Assembly: GCA_934636105.1 (NCBI GenBank)
Contig: CAKTZR010000005.1
Location: forward strand, 92,172-156,171
DNA: 64,000 nucleotides
Reading direction: 5' to 3'
From: an uncultured Clostridia bacterium
GTDB lineage: Bacteria; Bacillota; Clostridia; Christensenellales; Aristaeellaceae
In this document: in pieces, positions 1 through 7,965 of the stretch
Layout: every line of letters starts with the position of its first letter
Numbering within the stretch: position 1 is the first letter of the stretch
Translations under genes and position numbers: made by a program
The notes under the pieces: generated by a model
Database searches by the model: none
What the model was told of the DNA's origin: nothing
The model's input: the letters and a program-made list of their open reading frames with translations, nothing else

Positions 1-161
1 ATTTCGTCCTCGTCAAGCCAATGCAGATCATCGACGAACCTTCGTTTCATCAGCGTGACGATGACGAACCCGCCGCCAAACGTGAACGCGCTGATGGAGA
101 GCATGGAAAAGAACAGCGTGACCAGCCGCTTTTTCAGGCTCACTTCTTTTTTCGCATCCAA
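1..161 (-). CDS. Chromate transporter family protein, N-terminal part (cut by window start)
   Basis: Only the first 53 codons are inside the window. The minus-strand reading begins at a TTG (159-161), eight bases after an AGGAGG site near 169-175, and gives a basic N-terminus followed by a hydrophobic segment containing ISAFTFGGGFVIVTLM and then WLDEDE. That FTFGGG...WL(D/E)E pattern is typical of the first half of ChrA/chromate ion transporter domains, inner-membrane anion exporters that are often split into two short genes in Bacillota. A divergent LysR gene starts 147 bp away, the usual arrangement for a regulator and its target. Family assignment is good; the substrate is not shown by this fragment. 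Confidence 0.75.
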   Translation of the reverse strand, partial: MDAKKEVSLKKRLVTLFFSMLSISAFTFGGGFVIVTLMKRRFVDDLHWLDEDE

Positions 162-233
162 ACAAAAACCTCCTTGGAGAACGCTTGGGGTTTCACCCCA
201 ATCATCCCTTCTCTTTCTTCTTTATCTTATCGC

Positions 234-262
234 TTGCTTTTCCGGGTGTAAAATGCTATTCT
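234..262 (+). promoter_or_regulatory. Probable promoter of the LysR gene
   Basis: TTGCTT (234-239) and TATTCT (257-262) are separated by 17 bp, and the -10 is preceded by TG-N (extended -10). It lies in the 146-bp divergent spacer. A short dyad, CATA-N10-TATG at 274-291, just before the start codon, could be a LysR-type box but is only weakly supported. Confidence 0.4.
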
Positions 263-307
263 TTCATCAGACCCATACCATTTTTGATATGATAGGAGCG
301 TGTCAAC

Positions 308-1180
308 GTGACCATCCGCCACATGCGCATCTTTTTGGAGGTCTGCCGCACAATGAACGTCACCCGCGCGGCCGAAAACCTCTATATGACCCAGCCCGCC
401 GTGTCGCGCGCCATCCGCGAAATCGAGCAGACATACAGCACCCGCCTGTTCGAGCGGCTCAATCAACGGCTCTATCTCACCGACAGCGGGCGGCGCATGC
501 ACGCCTACGCCGTGCATATCGTCGATACGTTCGATCAGATGGAACGCGAATTAAGCGACGGCGACGAACGCGGCATGCTGCGCATCGGCGCAAGCATCAC
601 GCTGGGCAACTACGAACTGCCCGGCGTCGTCCAGCGCATGAAGCGGGAGCGCCCCGGTCTGCGCATGCAGGCGACCGTCGCCAACGTCGGCACGCTCAAG
701 GATATGCTGCTGGATAATCGGCTGGATTTGGCGATGATCGAAGCGCCGATCGACCACCGCGATTTGACGGGCGACGCCTTTTCCCGCGACGAACTGGTGC
801 TGATTCTGCCGCCCGACCATCCGCTTCTGCAAAAAGACCGCCTCACCCTTTCGGATGTGGCGGCCTGTGATTTGCTTCTGCGCGAAAAGGGCAGCTCCGG
901 CCGCGCCTTTCTGGATACGGTTTTCGAGGCGCACGACTTGTCCGTTTCGCCTCTCTGGGAGAGCGCCAGCACCGAAGCGCTGGTGCGCGCCGTTGCGGCA
1001 GGTATCGGCCTTTCGATTCTGCCGGAAAGGCTGGTTCGCCGCGATCTGGCTTCCGGCGTGGTCTGCTCGCGCCCCATCTGCGACGCGCCGCTCACGCGAA
1101 CCTGCCACATCGTCTGGCACCGAAACAAATACCTTTCGCCGTCGCTCAAACTGTTGATTGGGCTGATGAAGGAGGAATAA
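308..1180 (+). CDS. LysR-type transcriptional regulator
   Basis: A 290-residue protein of normal LTTR length. Residues 1-60 form the winged helix-turn-helix (TIRHMRIFLEVC, AAENLYMTQPAVSRAIREIE), followed by a linker helix and a periplasmic-binding-like effector domain from about residue 88 (LRIGASITLGNYELP) to the end. The chosen start is GTG at 308, ten bases after AGGAGC, because it gives the canonical LysR N-terminus; the ATG at 323 would remove part of it. It is divergent from a chromate-transporter gene and most likely controls that gene and itself. The effector is unknown. Confidence 0.93.
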   Translation: MTIRHMRIFLEVCRTMNVTRAAENLYMTQPAVSRAIREIEQTYSTRLFERLNQRLYLTDSGRRMHAYAVHIVDTFDQMERELSDGDERGMLRIGASITLGNYELPGVVQRMKRERPGLRMQATVANVGTLKDMLLDNRLDLAMIEAPIDHRDLTGDAFSRDELVLILPPDHPLLQKDRLTLSDVAACDLLLREKGSSGRAFLDTVFEAHDLSVSPLWESASTEALVRAVAAGIGLSILPERLVRRDLASGVVCSRPICDAPLTRTCHIVWHRNKYLSPSLKLLIGLMKEE

Positions 1181-1335
1181 TCACTCCCCAAACAGCACCT
1201 CCTGATCCTCTGGCGAAAGCACGCCGTCAATCAGAATCGGGATTTGTACATTTTCAGCGACAGCCGCCGTAAAAAGCAGCAGCATCGTCAGAAGGGCGAT
1301 ACCCCCCGAATCCAGGCCGACATTGATTTCTTCAT
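1181..1335 (-). pseudogene. Frameshifted small secreted protein
   Basis: On the minus strand an ATG at 1335 sits about ten bases after GGAAGGA and reads MKKSMSAWIRG. Reading then fails at a run of six Gs (complement of the C run near 1291-1296). One extra G would continue in frame through a hydrophobic core (GIALLTMLLLFTAAVAENVQ) to a stop at 1181, giving a 51-residue protein with a signal peptide and the short tail LIDGVLSPEDQEVLFGE. Without the shift the downstream frame has no usable start codon. Either the gene is inactivated, or the G run is variable or mis-sequenced. No function is recognised. Confidence 0.55.
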
Positions 1336-1419
1336 CCGTTTTTTCCGTCCTTCCGTTATCAAAATGGGGATTTTATCTTCATTTCGACGCTGCTCCGTCG
1401 AAACCTTGCCGTTTTCGGG

Positions 1420-2319
1420 TTATTTCTTCGCCTTTTTCCTCATCTTCGCCACGAAGAACCCCTCATACCCTTCGTCCGGGCAGACGCACATCACGCCCTC
1501 GATCTTCGTCGGCAGCAGCGGCACGCCTGCAAACGCGCCCGCATCAATCGGCACGAGCTGCACGCCACCCTTTTTGAGCGCAGCGGCGACAACGTCCTCG
1601 TTCTCCTCCTTGAGCACGGAACAGGTGGAATACACCATCTCGTGTCCGGGTTTGAGCAGGCGGATCGCTTTCTCCAGCAGAGTTTTCTGCATTTTCACCG
1701 TGCGGTCGAGGTATTCCTTTGAAAACTGTCCGCGCGAGCCCTCCGTCACCGTGCCGCTCCCGCTGCAAGGCGCGTCGAGCAGCACACGGTCAAAGGCAAA
1801 CAGATCGTCGAGCTGGCGCGCATCCATATTCATCACGGTCACGCGGTTTGCCCCCTGCTTTTTGGCATTATATTGCAGCCGCTCAGCGCGCATCTTGTTG
1901 CGTTCGCAGGCGGTAATCATCGCGCGCCCGCCCGTCAGCGCGGCAATCTGCGTCGTTTTGCCGCCCGGCGCGGCCGCCATATCCAGAATGTTTTCCTCCG
2001 GCTGCGCGTCCAGCACGAGCGGCGGAATCATCGAAGACAAGCTCTGCATATAGATTTCACCGTTTTCAAACATCGGCAGGGCGGTCACAGCCCCCTCGTC
2101 GGCGTTTTCCAAAATCAGCGCGTCCTCGCACCAGGGCACGGTCTGCGTCGAAATGCCCGCGTCCGCAAGCGCACTGATGATCTGCGCCGGTTCAGCCTTG
2201 AGCCGGTTAACGCGCAGGGTCGTCTTTCGCTTTGCTTCAAACCCCGCGAAGATGCGCCGCGCCGTCTCCTCGCCATATTGCGCCGTGAGCTTTTCCGTCA
2301 AAAAAGCGGGAATATTCAT
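1420..2319 (-). CDS. NOL1/NOP2/Sun-family RNA (cytosine-C5) methyltransferase
   Basis: A 299-residue SAM-dependent RNA m5C methyltransferase of the RsmB/RsmF type. Motif I (DMAAAPGGKT, residues 113-122) binds SAM; the two family cysteines are present, Cys185 in DAPCSGSGT (motif IV) and the probable catalytic nucleophile Cys233 in YSTCSV (motif VI). The N-terminal RRIFAGFEAKRKTTLRVNRLK matches the PUA-less N-domain of this group. It is much shorter than RsmF (about 450-480 aa) because the C-terminal RNA-binding domains are absent, as in the short stand-alone members found in Clostridia. It follows the MATE gene by 23 bp, so the two are probably co-transcribed. Target (rRNA or tRNA) unknown. 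Confidence 0.9.
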   Translation of the reverse strand: MNIPAFLTEKLTAQYGEETARRIFAGFEAKRKTTLRVNRLKAEPAQIISALADAGISTQTVPWCEDALILENADEGAVTALPMFENGEIYMQSLSSMIPPLVLDAQPEENILDMAAAPGGKTTQIAALTGGRAMITACERNKMRAERLQYNAKKQGANRVTVMNMDARQLDDLFAFDRVLLDAPCSGSGTVTEGSRGQFSKEYLDRTVKMQKTLLEKAIRLLKPGHEMVYSTCSVLKEENEDVVAAALKKGGVQLVPIDAGAFAGVPLLPTKIEGVMCVCPDEGYEGFFVAKMRKKAKK

Positions 2320-2342
2320 CGCTTCTCCTCCTTGATGGTTCG

Positions 2343-3704
2343 TCAGATGCGGGCATGCTCGTCGCTGAGCACATGCCCGATGCAGAGTTTATACGCAATC
2401 GCCGAAGCCAGCGGGCCGATGATATCGCTGACCGGTTCGGCATAAAACGCCGCCCTCGCGCCGAAGCACGCGGGCAGGATGAACAACGCGGCAAAATACA
2501 CGCCTTTGCGGAAAAAAGACAGCGGGAAGGCGATTTTCACCTGTCCCAGCGCCGTGAAGCCGTCCACGATTTCATATTGCGCGCCCAGCGGAATGGCTGC
2601 CAGCATGCACACGCGAATCGCCCAGACGGAAATCCGGGCGATTTCCTCATCCTGTGTAAACAGCCGCACAAACAGAGGGCCTCCGATCCACGCAACCGCC
2701 AGCATCACGGCTGTGAAGCCCATGCACAGCATGAGAATCTTTTTCTGCGCCGCCCGCACACGGTCAAACTGCCGCGCGCCGTAATTATAAGAAAGAATCG
2801 ACTGCGTGCCGCCGGATATGCCGCCCAGCGGCATGGTCATGACGAGCATGAAGCTTTGGGCGATGACCGCGCAGGTCACGAGCCTGTCGCCCTCCAGCGC
2901 GCCGCCGTAACGCTGCAAAACCGCGTTCATTGCGATCACCATCACGTTGTCGATGGCAATAATCAAAAACGGCGTAAACCCCAGCGCCAGAATTTTTTTC
3001 ACCGCCGCAAGGCTCAATCCGCCGCGTTCCAGCCGCACCGCCGCCTGTCCGCCGCAGAGGAAGCGCATCGCGCCCGCCGCGCTGGCCAGCTGGGAGAGCA
3101 CCGTCGCCAGCGCCGCCCCGCGAACACCCATGTTCAGCACAAAGATGAACACGGGGTCGAGCGCAGTGTTCAGCGCCGCGCCGAGCACCACCAGCCGCAT
3201 GGCCTGCGCCGCGAAGCCCTGCGCAATAATCATCTGATTGAGGCCCGTTGCCAGCAGCGCAAACACCGTACCCGTCAGATACATGGTGAAATACGCGTCG
3301 GCGTAAGGGTAAGTCGCGTCGCTCGCGCCGAAGAAGCGCAGCATCGGCTCGCGAAACGGGATCACCAGCGCCGTCATCGCCAGCGAAAACAGCAGCAGCA
3401 GAACAAAGCCCGTCCGCAGAATGCGCTTGGCCTCCTCCGGCTTGCCCTCGCCCATGCGGATGCCTATCAACGGGGACGCGCCCCACGAAATCCATACCGC
3501 CGCCGAGCCGACCATCGTCACCACCGGGCCGCAGACGCCCACGCCCGCCAGCGCGATTTCTCCCGCGCCCGCGATGTGGCCGATGTACATTCTGTCCACA
3601 ATGCTGTACAGCACGCTCACGAACTGCGCCAGCATGCTCGGCAGCGCCGTGCGCCAAACCAGCGCGCCGATCTCGTCACGGCCAAGGTCAACATCCTTTT
3701 TCAT
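2343..3704 (-). CDS. MATE family efflux transporter
   Basis: A 453-residue polytopic membrane protein with about 12 hydrophobic segments in two similar halves, as in MATE (NorM/DinF/MepA) antiporters that use Na+ or H+ to export drugs or metabolites. Typical sequences are near the N-terminus (WRTALPSMLAQFVSVLYSIVDRMYIGHIAG) and in the second half (SFMLVMTMPLGGISGGTQSILSYNYGA, split here from the family signature). An upstream extension of 29 codons is open, but ATG at 3704 is preferred because it follows AAAGGAAA and gives the usual N-terminus. Downstream lies the RNA methyltransferase. Substrate cannot be inferred. Confidence 0.92.
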   Translation of the reverse strand: MKKDVDLGRDEIGALVWRTALPSMLAQFVSVLYSIVDRMYIGHIAGAGEIALAGVGVCGPVVTMVGSAAVWISWGASPLIGIRMGEGKPEEAKRILRTGFVLLLLFSLAMTALVIPFREPMLRFFGASDATYPYADAYFTMYLTGTVFALLATGLNQMIIAQGFAAQAMRLVVLGAALNTALDPVFIFVLNMGVRGAALATVLSQLASAAGAMRFLCGGQAAVRLERGGLSLAAVKKILALGFTPFLIIAIDNVMVIAMNAVLQRYGGALEGDRLVTCAVIAQSFMLVMTMPLGGISGGTQSILSYNYGARQFDRVRAAQKKILMLCMGFTAVMLAVAWIGGPLFVRLFTQDEEIARISVWAIRVCMLAAIPLGAQYEIVDGFTALGQVKIAFPLSFFRKGVYFAALFILPACFGARAAFYAEPVSDIIGPLASAIAYKLCIGHVLSDEHARI

Positions 3705-3933
3705 ATCGTGTTTCCTTTTGATTGCGGCAGTTGAAAAACGCCGCTTTTTTATCTGAACTTTTATTATATCTTCTTTCCCTTCAAACATCAACCGCGCGCA
3801 TTCGTTTTTTCCTTCCGTGCGGTTTTTTTGAATTGTTTTTTATAACTTGCACGATTTGCTTTACCCGATTTTTACAATCCGTCAAACGGACGAAAAAAAA
3901 GCCGAACTTTTGCTGTTTTTCCTCTTTTTTCAT
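3705..3933. other. AT-rich spacer without a recognisable gene
   Basis: This divergent spacer between the MATE gene and phnD is rich in oligo-T/oligo-A tracts. Short open frames overlap it, but none has a ribosome binding site or recognisable product. It must hold the promoters in both directions; only the phnD one is clear. Confidence 0.5.
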
Positions 3934-3944
3934 TTGAGCACCTG

Positions 3945-3953
3945 TGCTATACT
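3945..3953 (+). promoter_or_regulatory. Extended -10 promoter element of phnD
   Basis: TGCTATACT gives a TG-N extended -10 with TATACT at 3948-3953, about 48 bp before the phnD start. The -35 position (3925-3930) is only a T run, so the promoter would depend on the extended -10. Confidence 0.45.
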
Positions 3954-4001
3954 GTATGTGTCAACTAAAGAACCGCGCGAAACATCAAGGAGGATTTAGC
4001 T

Positions 4002-5045
4002 ATGAAAAAGCTCCTGACCCTTGCCCTGGCCGTGCTGATGTGCGTCTTCGCCATCTCCGCTATGGCCGACACTGTTTCCATCGACCGGACGCTTGAACTC
4101 CAGTTCGTCCCCTCCAAGGACGCTGACGTCATCATCACCGGCACCAAGAACCTGCCGGAGCTGCTCAAGGCCGCGCTGCTCGAGCAGGGCTATGACGTGA
4201 AGGACATCAACATCACCGTCGGCACCAACTACGAGGCGACCGGCGAGGCCATGGCCGCCGGCACCGTTGATCTGGGCTGGCTGCCGGGCGGCACCTATGC
4301 GCTGTTCAGCGACGACGTGGACGTTATTCTGACGGCTACCCGCGCGGGCCTGTCCAACGACAGCGAGGATCCGACCACCTGGAACGGCGAAGCCAACAAG
4401 ACCCTCAAGAACGGCCCGCAGGTCACCTTCTATCGCTCCCTGATCTATGCCACGCCTTCCGCTTACGGCAAGGAGCTGGCCGCCAAGGTCAACGCGGGCG
4501 AGGAGCTCACCTGGGATGACCTCTCCAAGGCGAACTGGGCTGTGCTGAAGAATTCTTCTTCCGCCGGCTACATCTATCCGACCCTCTGGCTGCAGGATCA
4601 CTACGAGAAGAAGATCACCGATCTGCCGAACGTCATCACGCTGGCCGGCTATGGCGACGCGTTCGCTCAGGCTGCCGCCGAGGCGGTTGACATCATCGTC
4701 TGCTACGCCGACGGCCGCAACGATTACGAGGCCGCTTGGACTCTGCCCACCGGCCAGTCCGACGAGACCGGCAAGGCCGGCATGGGCCGCACCGATTCCA
4801 TCTGGAATGAGCTGAACGTCATCGGCGTGACCCCGGGCATCTACAACGACACCGTCTCCATCACCAAGGCGAACGCGGATGTTTACAATCCGGAGTTCAT
4901 CGCCGCGATGCAGCAGGCGCTCATCAACGTCATCAACACGCCGGAAGGCCAGGAGATCTTCAGCGTGTACAGCCACACCGGCTATGCCGTTGCGACCGAC
5001 GCTGATTACGACGGCGCTCGCGCCGCGCTCAAGGTTGCGCAGTAA
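4002..5045 (+). CDS. phnD: Phosphonate-type ABC transporter, substrate-binding protein PhnD
   Basis: A 347-residue exported solute-binding protein. Residues 1-23 are a signal peptide ending AMA/DT; the cysteine in it is not in a proper lipobox, so signal peptidase I cleavage is more likely than lipoprotein anchoring. The mature part follows the PhnD/phosphate-phosphonate-binding pattern (LQFVPSKDADVI, GTVDLGWLPGGTYAL, YRSLIYA..., SSAGYIYPTLWLQ). The SD is AAGGAGGA, six bases before ATG. A strong terminator follows the gene, then a repeat element, then the ATPase and permease genes. The binding protein can thus be made in excess over the membrane complex. Ligand could be phosphonate, phosphite or a phosphorylated metabolite. 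Confidence 0.9.
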   Translation: MKKLLTLALAVLMCVFAISAMADTVSIDRTLELQFVPSKDADVIITGTKNLPELLKAALLEQGYDVKDINITVGTNYEATGEAMAAGTVDLGWLPGGTYALFSDDVDVILTATRAGLSNDSEDPTTWNGEANKTLKNGPQVTFYRSLIYATPSAYGKELAAKVNAGEELTWDDLSKANWAVLKNSSSAGYIYPTLWLQDHYEKKITDLPNVITLAGYGDAFAQAAAEAVDIIVCYADGRNDYEAAWTLPTGQSDETGKAGMGRTDSIWNELNVIGVTPGIYNDTVSITKANADVYNPEFIAAMQQALINVINTPEGQEIFSVYSHTGYAVATDADYDGARAALKVAQ

Positions 5046-5061
5046 TTCCGCACCCACAACG

Positions 5062-5090
5062 GGCGGCTTCCCTGTGGAAGCCGCCTTTTT
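5062..5090 (+). terminator. Intrinsic terminator after phnD
   Basis: A perfect 10-bp stem (GGCGGCTTCC / GGAAGCCGCC) with a CTGT loop is followed by TTTTT. It probably stops or attenuates transcription between phnD and phnC. Confidence 0.9.
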
Positions 5091-5097
5091 CTAAGTA

Positions 5098-5256
5098 AAC
5101 TCCTTCAGTCAGCTTCGCTGACAGCTCCCTCAAAGAGGGAGCCATTACTCTAAGATACGTCTTCCGTTTAAAAAGGCGTGTTATTCTGTCAGCATTCTTA
5201 TACCAAACGCCTCCCTCTCAGAGGGAGGTGGCTGCCGAAGGCAGACGGAAGGAGTT
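5098..5256 (+). repeat. Intergenic inverted-repeat element, copy 1 (phnD-phnC)
   Basis: The left end begins AACTCCTTCAGTCAGC and contains CTCCCTC-AAA-GAGGGAG. The right end contains CTCCCTC-TCA-GAGGGAG and finishes GACGGAAGGAGTT. The two outer arms (about 46 bp each) are imperfect inverted copies, each with an internal small hairpin, and the middle (about 65 bp) is not conserved between copies. This MITE-like architecture recurs at 7776, 43712 and 54713. There is no coding capacity. Confidence 0.85.
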
Positions 5257-5320
5257 CAAAAGCCGCACTCGACTGAAAATAGTTTGAATCCTCATTTTTG
5301 CAAAAAGGAAGTGTCCCCTT

Positions 5321-6082
5321 TTGATCGAGTTCAAGCATGTTTCCAAAACATACCCCAACGGCGTCAAGGGTCTCAAGGACGTCAACCTCAAGTTTGAGCA
5401 GGGCGAGTTTGTCGCCATCATCGGCTTGTCTGGCGCGGGCAAATCCACGCTGATCCGCACCATCAACCGCATGATCGATATCACCGAAGGCGAATTGACC
5501 GTGGACGGCACGGATGTTTCCAAACTCTCCGGCAAAGCGCTGCGCAAGTTCCGCCGCAAGATCGGCATGATCTTCCAGTCCTTCAACCTCGTCACCCGTG
5601 CGACGGCGCTCAAAAACGTGCTGACCTCCATGGTGCCGGATATGGGCTTCTTCCGCGTGCTGTTCGGCCTGTTCACCAAGGAGCAGAAGCTCGCCGCCCT
5701 CGCCGCGCTGGATAAGGTCGGCATTCTGGATAAGGCGTATATCCGCTGCGACCAGCTTTCCGGCGGCCAGCAGCAGCGCGTCGCGCTCGCCCGCACGCTC
5801 AACCAAAATCCCTCCATCATCCTGGCCGACGAGCCGGTAGCCGCGCTCGACCCGGTGACCGCCCATCAGGTCATGGCGGATTTCAAGCGCATCAATGAGG
5901 AAATGAACATCACCATCCTCATCAACATCCACCACGTCGATCTGGCGCTGGGCTATGCGCAGCGCGTGGTCGGCATCCGCGCGGGCGAAATCGTCTACGA
6001 CGGCCCGGCCAGCGAGGTTACGCAGGAAATTCTGGACAGCATTTACAACGGCTCCGCCGTGCCGCAGGCCGGCGGCAACTAA
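5321..6082 (+). CDS. phnC: Phosphonate-type ABC transporter ATPase PhnC
   Basis: A 253-residue ABC ATPase. Walker A is GLSGAGKST (residues 35-43), the signature LSGGQQQR (146-153), and Walker B with catalytic Glu is IILADE (167-172), followed by the D-loop ALDP and the switch His in the NIHHVDLAL segment. The tyrosine in the A-loop region (KTYPNGVKGLKDV) is typical of PhnC. The start is TTG at 5321, after AAAAAGGAAG at 5303-5311; no ATG fits. It powers uptake through the two PhnE permeases that follow (12 bp downstream). Confidence 0.95.
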   Translation: MIEFKHVSKTYPNGVKGLKDVNLKFEQGEFVAIIGLSGAGKSTLIRTINRMIDITEGELTVDGTDVSKLSGKALRKFRRKIGMIFQSFNLVTRATALKNVLTSMVPDMGFFRVLFGLFTKEQKLAALAALDKVGILDKAYIRCDQLSGGQQQRVALARTLNQNPSIILADEPVAALDPVTAHQVMADFKRINEEMNITILINIHHVDLALGYAQRVVGIRAGEIVYDGPASEVTQEILDSIYNGSAVPQAGGN

Positions 6083-6094
6083 GGAGGGCGCGCT

Positions 6095-6946
6095 ATGAAG
6101 AAAACCGCTGCGCCCGGTGCAAAAACGCCGCTGTTTGACCGCATTTTCAAGCCCGAAGTCATCACGCTTGAAAACGGCCACACCGTCACCCGTCCGCGCT
6201 CCCGCACGCCGCTGATCGCGCTGCTGGTGATTGCGGCGCTGGCGATCTCCGTCAAGGTCACAGGCTTCAACCTCGCCCTCATCGCCAAGCGCGCCAACCA
6301 GCTGACCAAGATCCTCTCCCAGATTTTCCAGCCCGATCCGTCCTTCTTCAGCAAGGTTGTCACCCCGCTGCTGGATACCATCAAGATGAGCATCATGGGC
6401 AGCGTCATCGGCTGTCTGCTGGCTCTGCCCTACGCGGTTGCGGCCTCCGCCAACATCAACCGCAACAAGGTCTCCCTGTCCATTCTGCGCTTCATTCTGA
6501 ACATCGTGCGCACCCTGCCGACGCTGGTCATCGCGAGCATCTGCGCGCTGGTGTTCGGCCTGGGCACGTTCGCGGGCACGGTCGCCATCGTCATTTTCAC
6601 CTTTGGCGTGGTGACGAAGATGCTCTACGAATCCATCGAAACCATTAACATGGGGCCGTTCGAGGCGCTGGAATCCGCAGGCGCAGACAAGTTCCGCGCG
6701 TTCTGGAGCGCCGTGTTCCCGCAGGTTCTGCCGACGTATCTCTCCCACTGCCTGTACAGCTTTGAAATGAACGTGCGCGCCGCTTCCATTCTCGGCTATG
6801 TCGGCGCGGGCGGTCTGGGCATTCTGATCGACGAGCGCATCGGCTGGCGCGATTACAACGGTCTGGGTACGGTGCTGCTGACGCTGTTCGTCGCCGTGCT
6901 CATCATCGAAAATCTGAGCCAGTTCCTGCGCAGCAAGCTCAGCTAA
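6095..6946 (+). CDS. phnE: Phosphonate-type ABC transporter permease PhnE (first copy)
   Basis: A 283-residue inner-membrane permease of the BPD transport superfamily with about six membrane segments. The EAA loop that docks on the ATPase is visible as EALESAGADKFRAFWSAVFPQVLP (split around residues 190-215), followed by RAASILGYVGAGGLGILI, the hallmark PhnE C-terminal segment. The N-terminal 45 residues are basic and cytoplasmic. SD AAGGAGGG, six bases before ATG. It pairs with the next gene as a heterodimer, as in other systems with two phnE genes. Confidence 0.93.
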   Translation: MKKTAAPGAKTPLFDRIFKPEVITLENGHTVTRPRSRTPLIALLVIAALAISVKVTGFNLALIAKRANQLTKILSQIFQPDPSFFSKVVTPLLDTIKMSIMGSVIGCLLALPYAVAASANINRNKVSLSILRFILNIVRTLPTLVIASICALVFGLGTFAGTVAIVIFTFGVVTKMLYESIETINMGPFEALESAGADKFRAFWSAVFPQVLPTYLSHCLYSFEMNVRAASILGYVGAGGLGILIDERIGWRDYNGLGTVLLTLFVAVLIIENLSQFLRSKLS

Positions 6947-6958
6947 CGGAGGGATATC

Positions 6959-7777
6959 ATGCAATATTCAAACAACATTCTTGAAAAGTACGAATCCCGC
7001 CCGCGCAAATGGTGGCTTTACACGCTGATCGTGTTCATCATGGCGCTGCTGCTGAGCTGGTCGGCCTCCAGCGTGACCTTCAAGGGCTTCGCGGCCAAAG
7101 GCACAGAGGTCGCCAAGGGCATTTTCTGGGGTCTGGTCAAGCCGGACATGAATCTGCTGTTTTCCACCACAACCGACGGCGTACCGTATCTGCTGATGGA
7201 AACGGTCTGCATCGCCATCCTCGGCACGGTGGTCGGCGGCATTCTGGCGCTGCCCATCAGCTTTCTGGCCAGCCCGAAGATCATGCCCAAGCCCGTCGCT
7301 TTTATTTTCAACGCGCTGATTCTGCTGATCCGCACCCTGCCTTCCATCGTCTGGGCGCTGATCTGGATTCGCGTGACCGGCCCGGGCGCATTCTGCGGCG
7401 TGATTACGCAGAGCATCTGCTCCATCGGCATGATTTCCAAGATGTATATCACGGCTATCGCCGATCTGGATACGAGCATCCTCGAATCGCTGGACGCCGC
7501 GGGCTGCTCCGCTTTCCAGAAGATTCGTTACGGCATTATCCCCCAGCTCACGCCGAATATCATCTCCACCGTGATCTATCGCTTTGATATCAACATCAAG
7601 GACGCGACCACGCTGGGCATTGTCGGCGCGGGCGGCATCGGCGCGGCGCTGATTCAGTGCATCAACTCCCGCCGCTGGACGATGGTCGGCTCGTTCATCC
7701 TCGCGATGATCGTGCTGATGCTGATTATCGAATTTGCTTCGACCAAGATTCGCAGCAAGCTGGCAAGGGGGCAATGA
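6959..7777 (+). CDS. phnE: Phosphonate-type ABC transporter permease PhnE (second copy)
   Basis: A 272-residue PhnE paralog with about six membrane segments, an EAA-type loop (ESLDAAGCSAFQKIRYGIIPQ) and the C-terminal DATTLGIVGAGGIGAALI. It begins 13 bp after the first permease with SD CGGAGGG. The two copies are clearly diverged, so the pair probably forms the transmembrane heterodimer. The stop codon is directly followed by repeat copy 2. Confidence 0.93.
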   Translation: MQYSNNILEKYESRPRKWWLYTLIVFIMALLLSWSASSVTFKGFAAKGTEVAKGIFWGLVKPDMNLLFSTTTDGVPYLLMETVCIAILGTVVGGILALPISFLASPKIMPKPVAFIFNALILLIRTLPSIVWALIWIRVTGPGAFCGVITQSICSIGMISKMYITAIADLDTSILESLDAAGCSAFQKIRYGIIPQLTPNIISTVIYRFDINIKDATTLGIVGAGGIGAALIQCINSRRWTMVGSFILAMIVLMLIIEFASTKIRSKLARGQ

Positions 7778-7955
7778 TTCTCCCTCAGTCGCTTCGCGGC
7801 AGCTCCCTCTAAGAGGGAGCCTTTTGGTTTAAGAAACTTTTCATACAAAAAACAGCTCTGAATGACATCACTACTATAGCTTCGCCATGGTTTCTTTTCT
7901 ATAATGCCTCCCTCCCAGAGGGAGGTGGCACGGCGAAGCCGTGACGGAAGGAGTT
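7776..7955 (+). repeat. Intergenic inverted-repeat element, copy 2
   Basis: Same architecture as copy 1. The left arm is degenerate at its tip (TTCTCCCTCAGTCGC) but keeps CTCCCTC-TAA-GAGGGAG. The right arm has CTCCCTC-CCA-GAGGGAG, a small hairpin (CACGGCGAAGCCGTG) and the terminal GACGGAAGGAGTT. The left tip touches the phnE stop codon. The right tip carries GGAAGGAG 10-17 bp before the next start codon and may serve as its ribosome binding site. Confidence 0.85.
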
Positions 7956-7965
7956 CGTCCCATTC

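Noticed and set aside
4..260. Plus-strand frames at the window start (21-251 and 55-717)
   Set aside because: They cross the chromate-transporter start, the divergent promoters and LysR; no SD or homology.
2355..3734. Long plus-strand open frame opposite the MATE gene
   Set aside because: It is His/Arg/Gln-rich, has no domain and is the mirror of a clear membrane protein; a high-GC antisense shadow.
3705..4001. tRNA or small RNA in the AT-rich spacer
   Set aside because: No cloverleaf, GTTCRA T-loop or stable hairpin with a terminator.
5098..5256. CRISPR array or insertion sequence
   Set aside because: Copies are kilobases apart, inverted-arm in structure and without a transposase or regular spacing.
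5198..6964. 588-codon minus-strand frame across phnC-phnE
   Set aside because: It covers three well-supported plus-strand genes and the repeat; composition (Asp/His/Arg/Gln-rich) is that of an antisense shadow.
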